Origin: Leptospira sanjuanensis
Lineage (GTDB): Bacteria; Spirochaetota; Leptospiria; Leptospirales; Leptospiraceae
Assembly (NCBI RefSeq): GCF_022267375.1
Contig: NZ_JAIZBH010000001.1
Coordinates: forward strand, 186,001-250,000
Direction: 5' to 3'
Length of the DNA stretch: 64,000 nucleotides
The stretch's first letter is position 1, and each line of letters starts with the position of its first letter. Of this stretch, positions 44,764 through 59,193 are shown piece by piece. A program made the position numbers and the translations under genes. The notes beneath the pieces were generated by a model. That model ran no database searches and was not told where the DNA came from. It saw only the letters and a list, made by a program, of their open reading frames with translations.

Positions 44764-45782
44764 ACCTCCCAAAAACATACAAGGCGTTAGAGTTAAAAGA
44801 ATACAGCGAGAACAAGAGCAGAGCGGTGATCGTGGAAAAAACGATCCGCCCTTTGAAAAAAGGAGAAGTGCTGATTCGAATGCATTCCGCTTCGATCAAT
44901 CCTTCCGACTTGATGTTTTTAAGAGGTCTTTACGGAATCAAAAAGAAACTTCCCGTCGTTCCCGGTTTCGAAGGAAGCGGAACGGTCGTCGCTTCGGGAG
45001 GAGGTTGGTACGGCTCGTATCTGAAAGGGAAGAATGTCGCATGCACCGCGCCGGGAAGAGGGGACGGCGTCTACGCGGAATATATGATCACGGACGCGTT
45101 CAGTTGTCTTGCGATCGGCAACGACCTTTCCTTGGAACAAGGAGCCTGTCTGTATGTGAATCCGATCACCGCGATCGCAATGGTGGAGCAGGCGCAAAGA
45201 GCGGGAGCGAAAGCGTTGGTTCAAACGGCGGCCGCGAGCGCGCTGGGAAAGATGGTCGTTGGAATCGCCGCTCGTAAAGGAATGAAAGTGATCAACGTCG
45301 TCCGCAAACCGGAACAGGAAGCGGCGTTGAAGGCTGTCGGAGCCGAACACATTCTCAATTCGGAAACTTCCAACTTCGAAAGACAACTCAGAGTTCTTTC
45401 CAACGAACTCAAGGCCACGGTTTGTCTGGATGCAGTTGCGGGAGAATTGACTGCCCGGGTTTTAGGAGCGATGCCTTACGGAAGCAGAGTAATCGTATAC
45501 GGAGCTTTGTCCGAAAAAGAAATTCCGTTACATGCAGGATTGATGATATTTCAGGATAAGAAGCTGGAAGGTTTTTGGCTATCCACTTGGGTTCCGCAAC
45601 AAAGTCCGTTTAAGATCTGGAAACTTTCGAGAGAACTTCGTGCGCTTGCAAAGAAGGAATTGAAGACCGATATCGCTGCAAGATTTCCGTTGGAAAAAGC
45701 GGCGGAGGCGATCGATCACTACGCGGTCAATATGACCAAGGGAAAAGTTTTGATCCAAACTCCGTATGCGGAAGGCAAGTGA
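44760..45782 (+). CDS. Zinc-independent MDR oxidoreductase (quinone reductase-like)
   Basis: A 340-residue medium-chain dehydrogenase. ASINPSDLMFLRGLYG and GFEGSGTV are typical of the quinone oxidoreductase or enoyl reductase-like branch; the Cys/His zinc ligands of alcohol dehydrogenases are absent. The cofactor fold has QTAAASALGKMVVGIA. Coupled by ATGA to the 2Fe-2S ferredoxin gene, which is unusual for an NADPH enzyme. Substrate unknown. Confidence 0.85.
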   Translation: MNLPKTYKALELKEYSENKSRAVIVEKTIRPLKKGEVLIRMHSASINPSDLMFLRGLYGIKKKLPVVPGFEGSGTVVASGGGWYGSYLKGKNVACTAPGRGDGVYAEYMITDAFSCLAIGNDLSLEQGACLYVNPITAIAMVEQAQRAGAKALVQTAAASALGKMVVGIAARKGMKVINVVRKPEQEAALKAVGAEHILNSETSNFERQLRVLSNELKATVCLDAVAGELTARVLGAMPYGSRVIVYGALSEKEIPLHAGLMIFQDKKLEGFWLSTWVPQQSPFKIWKLSRELRALAKKELKTDIAARFPLEKAAEAIDHYAVNMTKGKVLIQTPYAEGK

Positions 45783-45792
45783 TCCTTTGAAG

Positions 45793-46353
45793 ATGCTGCG
45801 CTTCTCCGGACTTCGGATCGGATTCGTACTTCTATTCGGGTTTACGATTTGGTTCCATTCCTGTTCTGCTTTAAAAGACAATTACAAAGCCCTTCAGAAA
45901 TGCAGGTTCCAAGTTTTGTCGATGGAAATCCTAAGGGCCGAACTGATTTCGTTTCCACCCGTTCCGAAAATCATTTTTTTGGCGAAGGTTGAAATCGAAA
46001 ATCCGAACGAAACGGATGTGACGCTTCACAAATTTGATCTTTCCTTTTACGTTCCCGATCAAACCGGAAAAGAATCCGAGCTGGCTCGGGTTCTTTCCAA
46101 CGAAAAATTCGTGATTCCCGCGCTTCAGAAAAAGACGGTCGATCTTCAAGTCGAAACGTTGTTTGAAAAAAAGATGGATCGGGATCTTTTACAAATCGCC
46201 TTAGGAATTCTGCGGGCCGGTCTTTCCGGAAAGGAACTCGACATTTCGATCCGCGGTAGTTTCGAATACGAGACGATGTTCGGACCGGTTCAAATCCCCG
46301 TGAACGAAAGAATTCCCTTGAAGACGGGTAAGAAAGGCGGGTTGGGAATCTGA
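45793..46353 (+). CDS. LEA14/WHy-like lipoprotein
   Basis: A 186-residue putative lipoprotein. A hydrophobic segment ends in WFHSC, a plausible spirochaetal lipobox (Cys24). The mature part is beta-rich (IIFLAKVEIENPNETDVTLHK, then IPVNERIPLKTG), which fits the LEA_2/WHy fold of desiccation-type proteins. The ATG at 45793 is a choice; the longer frame overlaps the MDR gene. Lipid attachment is a prediction. Confidence 0.6.
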   Translation: MLRFSGLRIGFVLLFGFTIWFHSCSALKDNYKALQKCRFQVLSMEILRAELISFPPVPKIIFLAKVEIENPNETDVTLHKFDLSFYVPDQTGKESELARVLSNEKFVIPALQKKTVDLQVETLFEKKMDRDLLQIALGILRAGLSGKELDISIRGSFEYETMFGPVQIPVNERIPLKTGKKGGLGI

Positions 46354-46394
46354 GGAATTCTTTGAGGTTTGATTTGATTCTCCCTTTGCTAAGA

Positions 46395-46745
46395 ATGGCA
46401 ATTATGGCCCGATTCCCATCGATACAAAACCGGTTTTTAAAAAATTGCCGGTTCGGATTTTTTCTTTTCGGTTTCATTTTTTTCATCGGATGTTATCAAA
46501 AGAATACGGACGCGGATTTTTATACGTTCGAAGAAGCCAACACGAAACTCATCTTTGCATACGAATCCAAGGACGTGACCTGCAACACGAACCGTAGAAT
46601 CACCGCCTTTGTGCCTGGGCGTTCTCGCAAAAAGGACATCGATCTTTGCGTAAACGCGGTTCTCGCTGTCAGCTGTCAATCCTGGGCTTCCACGAGCACG
46701 GATTCAACGCCCGCGACTTGTAAGGCGATCGAGTTTCGTTATTGA
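46395..46745 (+). CDS. Putative lipoprotein, unknown
   Basis: About 116 residues. A hydrophobic segment (FGFFLFGFIFFIGC) ends in a possible lipobox, so the mature protein would begin CYQKNTDADFYTFEEANTK. Several further Cys (VTCNTN, LCVNAVLAVSCQSW, ATCKA) suggest disulfides outside the cytoplasm. No family recognised. Start uncertain among 46395, 46404 and a TTG at 46362. Confidence 0.6.
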   Translation: MAIMARFPSIQNRFLKNCRFGFFLFGFIFFIGCYQKNTDADFYTFEEANTKLIFAYESKDVTCNTNRRITAFVPGRSRKKDIDLCVNAVLAVSCQSWASTSTDSTPATCKAIEFRY

Positions 46746-46762
46746 GGATGTGAGGAAAGAAA

Positions 46763-47248
46763 ATGAAACCCGCGGAATGGTTTTTTGTCATCAGTCTTTT
46801 GCTTGCGGGTTTGATTTATCTGTTTCTGCTTCTGGTACGAAGAAAAGAAAAAACGGCTCACAACTCGATCGTTAAATATTCTTTGCCGAAAGACGATTTA
46901 AATTCTTCTCTCAATCGAATCGAACCGAAAGAAAACAAAACTCAAAAGACGAACGTCCTCGAAGTATTCGATTACAACGGAATCAAGATCATGCATGAGA
47001 ACGGAATTTACACCGTGAATACCGGCGGTGAAATCGAAGTCTACGGTTCTTGGCAAACTCTTCCTTCGCGTTATCAAAGAATGGTGAAAGAAATGGATCA
47101 CCGAGCCACCGGCGAAAAGAAAGCGGGAAAATATTACATGGAGATTTTAAACGGAGTTTACTACGTGATCTTTCCGGACGGCAAAAAACATAAATACAAA
47201 CATTTCGAAGACATCCCCGAAAAGATCCGAAAGAATTTAGGTTATTGA
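46763..47248 (+). CDS. Membrane-anchored hypothetical protein
   Basis: A 161-residue protein with one N-terminal span (WFFVISLLLAGLIYLFLLLV) followed by a basic linker and a small beta-rich domain (IKIMHENGIYTVNTGG, NGVYYVIFPDGKKHKYKHFED). No known motif. It follows the putative lipoprotein by 17 bases and may share its transcript. Confidence 0.7.
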   Translation: MKPAEWFFVISLLLAGLIYLFLLLVRRKEKTAHNSIVKYSLPKDDLNSSLNRIEPKENKTQKTNVLEVFDYNGIKIMHENGIYTVNTGGEIEVYGSWQTLPSRYQRMVKEMDHRATGEKKAGKYYMEILNGVYYVIFPDGKKHKYKHFEDIPEKIRKNLGY

Positions 47249-47277
47249 TGGATGAGAAATCGACCCGTTCTTCGGAT

Positions 47278-47969
<692 letters not shown>

Positions 47970-47973
<4 letters not shown>

Positions 47974-49268
47974 TCTTCCCTAACTCTTTCGATTCTCGCG
48001 CCTAAGGCTCTTAAACGCGTATCGATGTTTTCGAATCCTCGATCGATCTGTCCGATGTTATGAATATAACTCGTCCCTTCCGCGCAAAGTGCGGCGATGA
48101 TCATCGCCATACCCGCGCGTATATCGGGACTTGCGACCTTTTGTCCATACAAACGGGAATGTCCGATGACGATCGCTCGATGCGGATCGCAAAGAATGAT
48201 CTGCGCTCCCATCGCTATGATATTATCCACGAAGAAGAGTCTCGACTCAAACATTTTCTCGTGGATCAAAACGGTTCCTTTGCATTGGGTCGCGGTCACA
48301 AGCGCGACGGAAGTCATGTCCGCAGGAAAACCCGGCCACGGAGAATCGTCTATCTTCGGAGTGGCTCCGTGATAATCGGGGATGATCTCCATCTTCTGAT
48401 CCGATGGAACGAGAATTCCGTTTTCATGAGGACGCACTTCGATTCCTAAACGGGAATAGACCATGCGAATCATACGTATATCTTCGAGCTCCACGTCGCG
48501 GATCATGAGTTCTCCGCCGGTTACGGCGGCCAAACTGATAAACGAACCCACTTCTAGATAATCCGATCCGATCTTATGATCTTTGGCGGGAGGTTTTAAA
48601 GAAGAAACGCCTTCAATCGTAAGAATGTTGGAACCGATTCCGGAGATCTTAGCTCCCGCGGCATTTAAAAAATGACAAAGTCTTTGAACGTGCGGTTCGC
48701 TCGCCGCATGACGGAGAATGGTCGTACCTTCGGCGAATACGGCGGCCATTACCGCGTTTTCGGTTCCGGTAACGGAAGCTTCATCCATGAGAATGTCCGT
48801 TCCACGCAAGCGATCCGCTTTGATTTCGTAACCGTCCGGGAAAACTTCTATCGTTGCGCCTAACGCTTGTAATGCGAGAAGGTGGGTATCCAATCTTCTT
48901 CTTCCGATTTTATCCCCTCCGGGTTTGGGAAGAAACACTCTTCCCGTCATCGCGAGAATCGGACCGGCCAACGTAACGGCTCCGCGGATTCGGGAGCAGA
49001 GTTCTTCGGGAAGTTGGTTTTTCAGATTTCCGTCGTGTTTAAAGATATAAGTTCCCGGTTCTTCTTCGGTGATCTCCATGCCCAAATGACGTAGAACTTC
49101 CATTAACATCAAAACGTCGGCAATGACCGGAATGTTGCTGATGCGGACCGTTCCGGGAACCATACAAACGGCTCCGAGTAAGGGCAAGGCCTCGTTTTTA
49201 TTTCCCTGTGGAACCACGGTTCCATGAAGAGGGGTCTTTCCAATGATCTTAAAATACGAAGAACTCAT
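47970..49268 (-). CDS. murA: UDP-N-acetylglucosamine 1-carboxyvinyltransferase, Cys-to-Asp type
   Basis: A 432-residue MurA, first committed enzyme of peptidoglycan synthesis. The substrate Lys/Asn pair is in [10 protein letters not shown] (24-25). The active-site loop reads [17 protein letters not shown]: position 119 is Asp where most bacteria have the Cys that fosfomycin alkylates. This exchange is known to confer intrinsic fosfomycin resistance in mycobacteria and chlamydiae, and fosfomycin is used to select leptospires. Coupled with the polyferredoxin gene. Confidence 0.93.
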
Positions 49269-49395
49269 AATGATAGGTTGTAGGATCGGTTCTTTCTGGC
49301 AAATCGAATTGTAATCGATCGCCTCGAATCGGAACGACCGTTCTTGACGAATTCTGTTGACTTCCCGTTCCGATCAGGAGATGAACGTTTTATCC

Positions 49396-51177
<1,782 letters not shown>

Positions 51178-51272
51178 CGGTTTCGTGATTGTGTCGGCAA
51201 ATAAGCGGTAAAATTTTCCGATCTTTTTTTATAGTATGTTCCCTTGGCGCGTTTCCAGGAACCGCTTTCGTT

Positions 51273-51812
51273 ATGGGAATATTGCTTTTGAATGTGGATC
51301 GAGAACTGAGTTCGGTTCTGCAAGAACCGAATACGAATGTCGTTACGCTTTTGATTCCGGAATCGACTTTGCTTCGTTTCCGCTTGGAGTCTCGTAAAGA
51401 TCTCCCTAAAAGAATTCCTCTTCTTTTACAGAAATACGGAAAGTATTTAACTTCCATCGGTCGTTTAGGAAAGAACGCTAGGAAAACGTTATATCAGCCC
51501 AGTCCTGGAAAAGCGAAAATGCGGCGGATGAATGTTCGATTGAGTACGGGCAGTTGGACGTTTTTGGGAATGCTGGCCCAGATTCATGGAGTTTCGAAGT
51601 GTTATCTTTTTAATTATCTCTTGGAGTTGGATGAGGCCGGAGTGGGGGATTCTATCGTGAATACGATGAATGAAGGAGGTCCTACATTTCACCGAAATTA
51701 CAGATACATCCTCCACCTCGATTTGCTCAATAACCGAGTGACTCGAAGCTTACAAACCGAACCCAATGGAATATTCTACACATTAGATTATCGGGACTGG
51801 TACGATTCTTAA
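51273..51812 (+). CDS. DUF1564 family protein (Leptospira-specific)
   Basis: A 179-residue protein of the DUF1564 family, which I know only from Leptospira, where it is multicopy. The N-terminus reads [18 protein letters not shown] and the signature block is [15 protein letters not shown] followed by [21 protein letters not shown]. The middle block resembles a ribbon-helix-helix ([17 protein letters not shown]), so DNA binding is possible. The ATG at 51273 has AGGA 12 bases before it; the longer TTG frame is not preferred. Confidence 0.85.
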   Translation: MGILLLNVDRELSSVLQEPNTNVVTLLIPESTLLRFRLESRKDLPKRIPLLLQKYGKYLTSIGRLGKNARKTLYQPSPGKAKMRRMNVRLSTGSWTFLGMLAQIHGVSKCYLFNYLLELDEAGVGDSIVNTMNEGGPTFHRNYRYILHLDLLNNRVTRSLQTEPNGIFYTLDYRDWYDS

Positions 51813-52029
51813 AAAAGAAAATGTCTGTATTCCTTTATTTACAAACTCTTTCTCGATTAAGGTCGCAAAGCCACGAAAATTGAAAAAGTGGATGATCGGT
51901 TTTCCTCGTTCGAAAAAGGTTCCGAACAAAAATTTAAACGTTCCGGCACTTTATCAAAATGAGCCGAAAGCAATCCAAATCGCGTAAAATAAAGTCACGA
52001 CAAAAACACAAATTACAACTAATTCGCAC

Positions 52030-53181
52030 TCACGGATTGATCAGATAATAAGAAAGAATCCCGTTGAACGTTTCCGTAGAACCGGCGGGTAAATGTTTAC
52101 CGGGACAGGATACATTCAAATCCGCTAATGAATAAATCTGATATGGTTTGGCAAAAAACAAACGAATAAAAAAACGAAGGACGGAAGAAATATTCGATAG
52201 AACATTGATGCTTCCCACGGATTGTTTCCGAACAATTTCGGCGGAACAACCGTCTTCAAAATGGAACTTCTCCCGAAGGGGAAGATCGTAACCCGAAAAC
52301 GGTTCCTTTTCCGATTCTAAGACTTCAAATTTCGTAACTTTACCGGAAACCACCGTCTTTCCTTCCGGACTTAGAATCGCAGCTGTTCTAAAGTAACCTC
52401 CAGGAAAAGAATCGTTCCCTAAAAACCCCCCCGTATAAAAACGGAATTCCTTTCCGTTGATAGAGCGAAACAATTCCCAACGGCGACTGTATTTATAAAC
52501 CTCGTAGTTTGTCAGAAGATGTTCAAGCCCGCCGGTTCCTAATAGTTCTTTCTTTTTTCCGTCTTGTATCAAATATCCCCACGCTGATTGGAAAGAATAC
52601 GCCATATCGGCCTGCACGAATCCACTCGGATCTTTGACGGGATGTTTTCCGCCCGAAAGAGAAATTCCCTGTTTCAAATCCGATTTGAAGGATAAGAATA
52701 ATTTAATATTCTCCGCATCTTGCTGGATTTCAATGCCTTCTCCATTGAGGGCCATCCGGTTGTTTTCTATTTTGAGATCGAACTTTCCTTTTTCCGCGGT
52801 TAATTCTTTTGCGGAGAATTCTTTCGTGATGAACCGAGTTCCTTCTCCAAGCGTATGAATGACCAAACTGATACCGCAGTTCTTCGTTCCCGGTCCGAGA
52901 TTGCTGACTAAGAATGTCGCGTAGATAAACGTTTTTTCGTCTCGATACGAATAATTCCAGGCTTGAAAGTAACCTTCCTGTAAATAGGGTTGAAACGAAT
53001 AATCCTTGATTCCGGCCCTTTTTAAAACCGTCGAATCGTCGGCATAAAGAGAAACAATACCGCTCAATGCAAAGAAAAGACAAAATTCTGCAAACAGCGT
53101 AAACACGGAACCGAAGTTTCTAACGTTACAAAAAGACCGGGCCGAATGGATTCTTTTGTGAAAGCGAATTCTTCCAAACAT
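52030..53181 (-). CDS. Exported calycin-like (AttH/Svf1-like) hypothetical protein
   Basis: A 383-residue protein. A signal peptide lies near residues 28-46 (LFAEFCLFFALSGIVSLYA) after a long basic N-terminus. The mature part is beta-rich, with EGYFQAWNYSYRDEKTFIY and a central GGLEHLLTNYEVYKYSRRW that resembles the tandem lipocalin fold of AttH/Svf1 proteins. The relation is uncertain. Starts 32 bases downstream of the next gene on the same strand. Confidence 0.5.
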   Translation of the reverse strand: MFGRIRFHKRIHSARSFCNVRNFGSVFTLFAEFCLFFALSGIVSLYADDSTVLKRAGIKDYSFQPYLQEGYFQAWNYSYRDEKTFIYATFLVSNLGPGTKNCGISLVIHTLGEGTRFITKEFSAKELTAEKGKFDLKIENNRMALNGEGIEIQQDAENIKLFLSFKSDLKQGISLSGGKHPVKDPSGFVQADMAYSFQSAWGYLIQDGKKKELLGTGGLEHLLTNYEVYKYSRRWELFRSINGKEFRFYTGGFLGNDSFPGGYFRTAAILSPEGKTVVSGKVTKFEVLESEKEPFSGYDLPLREKFHFEDGCSAEIVRKQSVGSINVLSNISSVLRFFIRLFFAKPYQIYSLADLNVSCPGKHLPAGSTETFNGILSYYLINP

Positions 53182-53213
53182 TCCGAAGATCCTTCGGTCT
53201 TACAAGGAATTGA

Positions 53214-53633
53214 TCAAGCAGAATCTTTGCGGTTGAAGGTTTTCGTTTCCTTCTCCTCAGCAAAAACGCAATTCTCCTCATAAAGGTCGGAAACGCACGG
53301 ACATTGAAAGATCGGGTGATCCGTTTTTCCCTGTTCCAAAAAATAATCCTTTGCTTCACGAATCCCGTCTTGATGAATCCAGGATTCGAATCGTTTTCCG
53401 ACCCGTAAAAAAATCACGAACTCATGTTCCTTTCTACGCTTTAAGAAAACGTCGAAATTTTCGGATTCTTCCCTTACGAGTTTTACGCGCAACTTTTGCC
53501 CCTCGTTCAATTGTTTAAGGGGAACTTTCGGAATATAGAAGTCGTTCAGCGTAGATACGATTTTTAAGAAATCTCTCCGGTTGGAAACGAGCTTCATCCA
53601 TTCTCCCTGATTCAAATCGATCGTCTGCGCCAT
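53214..53633 (-). CDS. Hypothetical protein
   Basis: A 139-residue soluble protein of unknown function. A beta-rich middle (LRVKLVREESENFDVFL, HEFVIFLRVGKRFESW) is followed by a Cys-containing tail (QCPCVSDLYEENC). No signal peptide. Probably an operon with the exported protein downstream. Divergent from the gene at 53847. Confidence 0.65.
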   Translation of the reverse strand: MAQTIDLNQGEWMKLVSNRRDFLKIVSTLNDFYIPKVPLKQLNEGQKLRVKLVREESENFDVFLKRRKEHEFVIFLRVGKRFESWIHQDGIREAKDYFLEQGKTDHPIFQCPCVSDLYEENCVFAEEKETKTFNRKDSA

Positions 53634-53787
53634 CGGTCACCTCGATGGAAGCGGTTCCGAGGATTCAACGTTGCGGCGACGCGAGGCGGATTTTTTTTCG
53701 AACGGAAAAAGAAAAAGACGGAAAGCCCCGTTTTGGGTTAAACGGAAGGGGTATTTTTCAAGGGATTTTAGCCGTTCGCATTGAAAT

Positions 53788-53825
<38 letters not shown>

Positions 53826-53846
53826 TAAATAGTATCATTCAGAACC

Positions 53847-54422
53847 ATGGAATCGGACCTGCTGGCTATATTTTGGACAGAGAAAATCAAGCTGACCCAA
53901 TTTATCATTCAGACTACTAAGAATCTTAGTTCCAAGCAGCTTGATTATTCGACAACCCCCCGGGAATCGATCCGTTCCTTTTTGCAAGCTATGGTAGCCG
54001 GAGATTTTTTTCTCCGGGTTTCGCTTCCGATCTCGATCGGAATCAGTTCCATTCTTCCTATCGCAAGACAATCCGAAGAAGAAATCGAAAAAGATTTGGT
54101 CCGTTTTCGGGATCAGTTCGGCTCTCCCGCATTGCCGATCGGCTTGAAAGAGATCATTACGCAAAGCGCTGAAGAACTTTTTTTCGAAGATTGTAATCCC
54201 GAATTGAAACCTCTCTTTCTTCGCTGGAAACGAATTCTTGTTCGCCTTGAAAAAACCATTCAGGGATTCGGTACGAAGGATTCTCTCAAATACCGTTATT
54301 TTTCTGTGATCGGAATCGTATCTCTTCCGGTCGCAATCAATTATTTCGAAATGCAGAATCTCTCCTGGCTGAGAAACGGGATTATGAAAATCACGGAGAG
54401 TCCGAATTTTCCTTCCCAATAA
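53847..54422 (+). CDS. Hypothetical protein
   Basis: A 191-residue, mostly helical protein without a recognised family. Notable segments are [19 protein letters not shown] and [17 protein letters not shown]. The start ATG has no strong ribosome binding site. It is followed by a promoter-like pair for icd, so it is probably a separate unit. Confidence 0.6.
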   Translation: MESDLLAIFWTEKIKLTQFIIQTTKNLSSKQLDYSTTPRESIRSFLQAMVAGDFFLRVSLPISIGISSILPIARQSEEEIEKDLVRFRDQFGSPALPIGLKEIITQSAEELFFEDCNPELKPLFLRWKRILVRLEKTIQGFGTKDSLKYRYFSVIGIVSLPVAINYFEMQNLSWLRNGIMKITESPNFPSQ

Positions 54423-54428
54423 CCGAAA

Positions 54429-54470
<42 letters not shown>

Positions 54471-54490
54471 GATTTTTAAAGGAGAACTCA

Positions 54491-55687
<1,197 letters not shown>

Positions 55688-55776
55688 TCGTCACTGAAAG
55701 TTCCCGACTAAAGGATCGGAACCGGCTTCCGCGTCCGACGGTCGGGAATTTCAGAGTTGTCGATTATATCTCGATT

Positions 55777-56493
55777 ATGAACTTCAAGATTTCGATTTCA
55801 AACCGAATTCTTTCTTTCTGTTTAAGCGTGCGCGATTTCCGAATTTCAGCAAGGCCCTCATTTGCACGATTTGCATTTACATTCTTACTTTTAGTCTTAT
55901 CTTTCAATCTTTCTCTTTTCTCTCAAAAAGGACCGAAAGAACCTGCGCTACCAACGGAACCCACCGTAAACTCCGATTCACGCAATCAAAGAGGAGAACC
56001 GAGCAAACAAACGGGTTCCGGCGTGGACGAAAAGGGAGAAAAGAAAATCAAAGCCATTCTTTGCGATGGGCGCGACGTGGAAGGATATTGGAAAAATCCT
56101 CCTCTCGAATTCAAGTTCCAACACAAAAAAAGCAACATCACGTATTCCAAATCTTTAAAGCTCGAAGAGGTTTCCAAGATCAAGATCACCGGCTGGAAAT
56201 TAAAATCCTCTCAGAAACGGAAAGAGGGGACTCCCTATCGGGTCGAACCGTTTCAGATTCAGATAGTTTCCTTTTCGGGAGAAACGTTCGTCAAAGAACC
56301 TTCCCCTACCGGAGAAATCCAGCAAATCCAAATCAACAATCAGTTCGGAGATGCGACCCTGTTTTTATATTGGAACGACTTGCAATATGAAAACGGGCAG
56401 TGGTATTCGGGTTTAAAATCATTTTCGGGAGAATTCAGAACGGACTGTCATCCCGACGTCGTCCGAGAAATTCAATTCCCCGCATCGAACTAA
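55777..56493 (+). CDS. Exported hypothetical protein
   Basis: A 238-residue protein with an N-terminal signal (FARFAFTFLLLVLSFNLSLFS), a Pro/Ser-rich linker (PALPTEPTVNSDSRN) and a beta-rich domain with NITYSKSLKLEEVSKIKITGW. I use the ATG at 55777; the longer frame runs back through icd in another reading frame. No clear ribosome binding site. Convergent with the double-receiver gene, two bases away. Confidence 0.65.
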   Translation: MNFKISISNRILSFCLSVRDFRISARPSFARFAFTFLLLVLSFNLSLFSQKGPKEPALPTEPTVNSDSRNQRGEPSKQTGSGVDEKGEKKIKAILCDGRDVEGYWKNPPLEFKFQHKKSNITYSKSLKLEEVSKIKITGWKLKSSQKRKEGTPYRVEPFQIQIVSFSGETFVKEPSPTGEIQQIQINNQFGDATLFLYWNDLQYENGQWYSGLKSFSGEFRTDCHPDVVREIQFPASN

Positions 56494-56494
56494 A

Positions 56495-57277
56495 TTATAT
56501 TTTTCGAATATATTCCAGGATTTTTCTTTCGGAGTACGGTTTCTGAAGAACATGTACGTTTTTGTGAAGAACGGTTATGTTCGTTCCCGCGTTTTCTTCC
56601 AAACCCGTGATTACCGCGATCGGAATTTTGTCGAACTTTTCCTGTTTCCGAATCGTTTCCACGAGCTCTTCTCCCGAAAAATTAGGCATGATCCAATCCG
56701 TTAGAATGGTGGAAACCGGCTCGTTGCTCGACTCCAGATATTCGTAAGCCTTCTTACCTTCCGAAAACGCCTGAAACGTATATCCGTTCTTTTTCAGAAT
56801 TTTTCCCAATAAAAGCAGATTCAGTTCCGAATCGTCGATGATCAGAATTTTTCCGATCGTATGCGTTTCTGCGTGATGGTTCGTTTCCGATCCGTAAGCC
56901 AACTCGATGATTTCTTTGATGACGATCTTGAACTCGTCGATTCCGGAAGGTTTCGGAAAGATTCCGTCAAAACCGAATTCCGCGGACTTGGCGCGGTTCG
57001 CTTCGATGTCGCCGGATGTAATCAGATATATTTTAGAATTCTTGCATGCGCTGTCTTTTTTTTCCCGTTGGCTATTGCGGATGATTTTACAGACTGTAAA
57101 ACCGTCCGCGTCCGGGAGAATCATGCCGATCGTGATCAGATCGAAATGTTCCTTAAACGCAAGATCCAAACCTTCTTTGGCCGATCCGGCTTCTACGATT
57201 TGAAAATCTTCCGCCGGAAAAAAAGAAGATATGATTCTTCTTACCGTCGCTCCGGAATCTAAAACGAGCACTTTCAA
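56495..57277 (-). CDS. Double receiver-domain protein with one degenerate receiver
   Basis: A 260-residue protein made of two CheY-like receivers and no output domain. The first (1-125) has Gly51 where the phospho-Asp should be ([13 protein letters not shown]), though Lys109 is kept. The second (142-258) is intact: IDDSE, Asp194 in [11 protein letters not shown] and Lys246. One active and one pseudo-receiver suggest dimer or phosphorelay control. The start is a TTG two bases after the preceding stop, with GGAGAAA at good spacing. Confidence 0.87.
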   Translation of the reverse strand: MKVLVLDSGATVRRIISSFFPAEDFQIVEAGSAKEGLDLAFKEHFDLITIGMILPDADGFTVCKIIRNSQREKKDSACKNSKIYLITSGDIEANRAKSAEFGFDGIFPKPSGIDEFKIVIKEIIELAYGSETNHHAETHTIGKILIIDDSELNLLLLGKILKKNGYTFQAFSEGKKAYEYLESSNEPVSTILTDWIMPNFSGEELVETIRKQEKFDKIPIAVITGLEENAGTNITVLHKNVHVLQKPYSERKILEYIRKI

Positions 57278-57279
57278 AT

Positions 57280-57663
57280 CTATTTTTCTCCGGAATTGAT
57301 TTCCGAAATCCCCGCTTCGTAAATACGAATTTGATTTTGCAATTCATCTGCGATTCGGTTCGGATCGTTCATCGATTCTCGATCGGGTTTTGCCCAAATG
57401 AATTGTTGGGATGGATTCATATCTAAACTAAGATAAAAAATCGGGGATGTTCCGGCAACTTGTTGCGTGTCGATAGGCAGAAGCGTAAAAGAACCGAACA
57501 GAGAAAAGACCGCTTTGTATTTTTTTTCGAGATGAACGAATTCATAGGTGCGAGGCCATTCCTCCTCACCGGATTTTAAATTCATCGGAAAGAGACCGGA
57601 AAGAAACGAAATCAAGTCGTTCGTTTTTTCGATTCTAGTTTCAAATGAATTCGGTTCGTTCAT
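57280..57663 (-). CDS. Hypothetical protein coupled to MazG
   Basis: A 127-residue soluble protein without a recognised motif ([39 protein letters not shown]). Its ATG overlaps the mazG stop (ATGA, 57660-57663), so it is translationally coupled. Two bases before the double-receiver gene. Could be a small regulator. Confidence 0.65.
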   Translation of the reverse strand: MNEPNSFETRIEKTNDLISFLSGLFPMNLKSGEEEWPRTYEFVHLEKKYKAVFSLFGSFTLLPIDTQQVAGTSPIFYLSLDMNPSQQFIWAKPDRESMNDPNRIADELQNQIRIYEAGISEINSGEK

Positions 57664-58475
57664 TTTTCGAGCTCTTTCGCTTGATTCCATAAACGATCCA
57701 TTTCGTCCAAGTTGGAATCGTTCGGGGTTCTTCCTTCTTTTTGTAAGGATTCTTCTATGTATTGAAATCGATTTTTAAATTTTGCGTTGGTTCTCGTGAG
57801 CGCGGACTCGGCGGAGATTCCGAGATGTCTTCCAAGATTGACTAAACTAAAAAGTAAATCTCCGAATTCTTCTTCGATTCTTACTTGATTGGTTCCGTCC
57901 GATTTCGTCGTTCCGAACTCCGCTAAGAATTCTTCCATCTCTTCTCTTACTTTTCCCTGCACGTCCACGACTTCTTTCCAATCGAATCCGACCTTGGCCG
58001 CTTTCTTTTGATATTTCTCCGCTTTTAAAAGGGAGGAGAAATTTTCCGGGACGTTTGAAAAAATAGACGAGTAACTCGGTTTCTTCTTTTCTTTGTCTTT
58101 GATTTTTTCCCAGTTTTCGATCACTTCCTGAGAAGAGGATAACGTGAGTTCTTCCGGGCGAAATACGTGCGGATGTCTAAAAATCAACTTATCGGACACA
58201 CCTTTGGCTATGTCTCCTAAATTGAATGCGTTTCTTTCTTCTGCGAGCTTTGCGTGAAACACGACTTGAAAGAGGAGGTCTCCCAATTCTTCTTTGAGAA
58301 GTTCGTCGTCTTTTTTGAGAATGGCTTCGATGACTTCCTGCGATTCTTCAATGAGATAGGGAACCAAGGTCTGGTGGTCCTGTTCCTTGTCCCAAGGACA
58401 ACCGTTTTCCCCACGCAGCGTGGCCGTTACCTCTTGCAGTTTACCGATTTCTTCCGTGAGTGAGTTTGCCTGCAT
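57660..58475 (-). CDS. mazG: Nucleoside triphosphate pyrophosphohydrolase MazG
   Basis: A 271-residue tandem-domain enzyme that removes abnormal NTPs and can act on ppGpp precursors. [13 protein letters not shown] is the MazG signature. Two metal sites, EESQEVIEA with [16 protein letters not shown] and a second [11 protein letters not shown] with [14 protein letters not shown], show both domains. The ATG at 58475 follows GGAGG by six bases; the longer frame is not used. Confidence 0.95.
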   Translation of the reverse strand: MQANSLTEEIGKLQEVTATLRGENGCPWDKEQDHQTLVPYLIEESQEVIEAILKKDDELLKEELGDLLFQVVFHAKLAEERNAFNLGDIAKGVSDKLIFRHPHVFRPEELTLSSSQEVIENWEKIKDKEKKKPSYSSIFSNVPENFSSLLKAEKYQKKAAKVGFDWKEVVDVQGKVREEMEEFLAEFGTTKSDGTNQVRIEEEFGDLLFSLVNLGRHLGISAESALTRTNAKFKNRFQYIEESLQKEGRTPNDSNLDEMDRLWNQAKELEK

Positions 58476-58589
58476 GGAGGGCCTCCAAAGGGAGATTTGT
58501 TCCAATTTTTTAAAACCAAGCGGACTCTGCACCCCTTTTCGTTCGATTTTGAATCGGGATTCGATTGACGTGGACCGTAAAATCGAAGT

Positions 58590-59123
<534 letters not shown>

Positions 59124-59193
59124 TTCTCTTCTCTAAAAACGATCCCTTCGATGACCCGAAACGGTTCTCGAAGGGTAGTCTTCCTCTCTTCCT

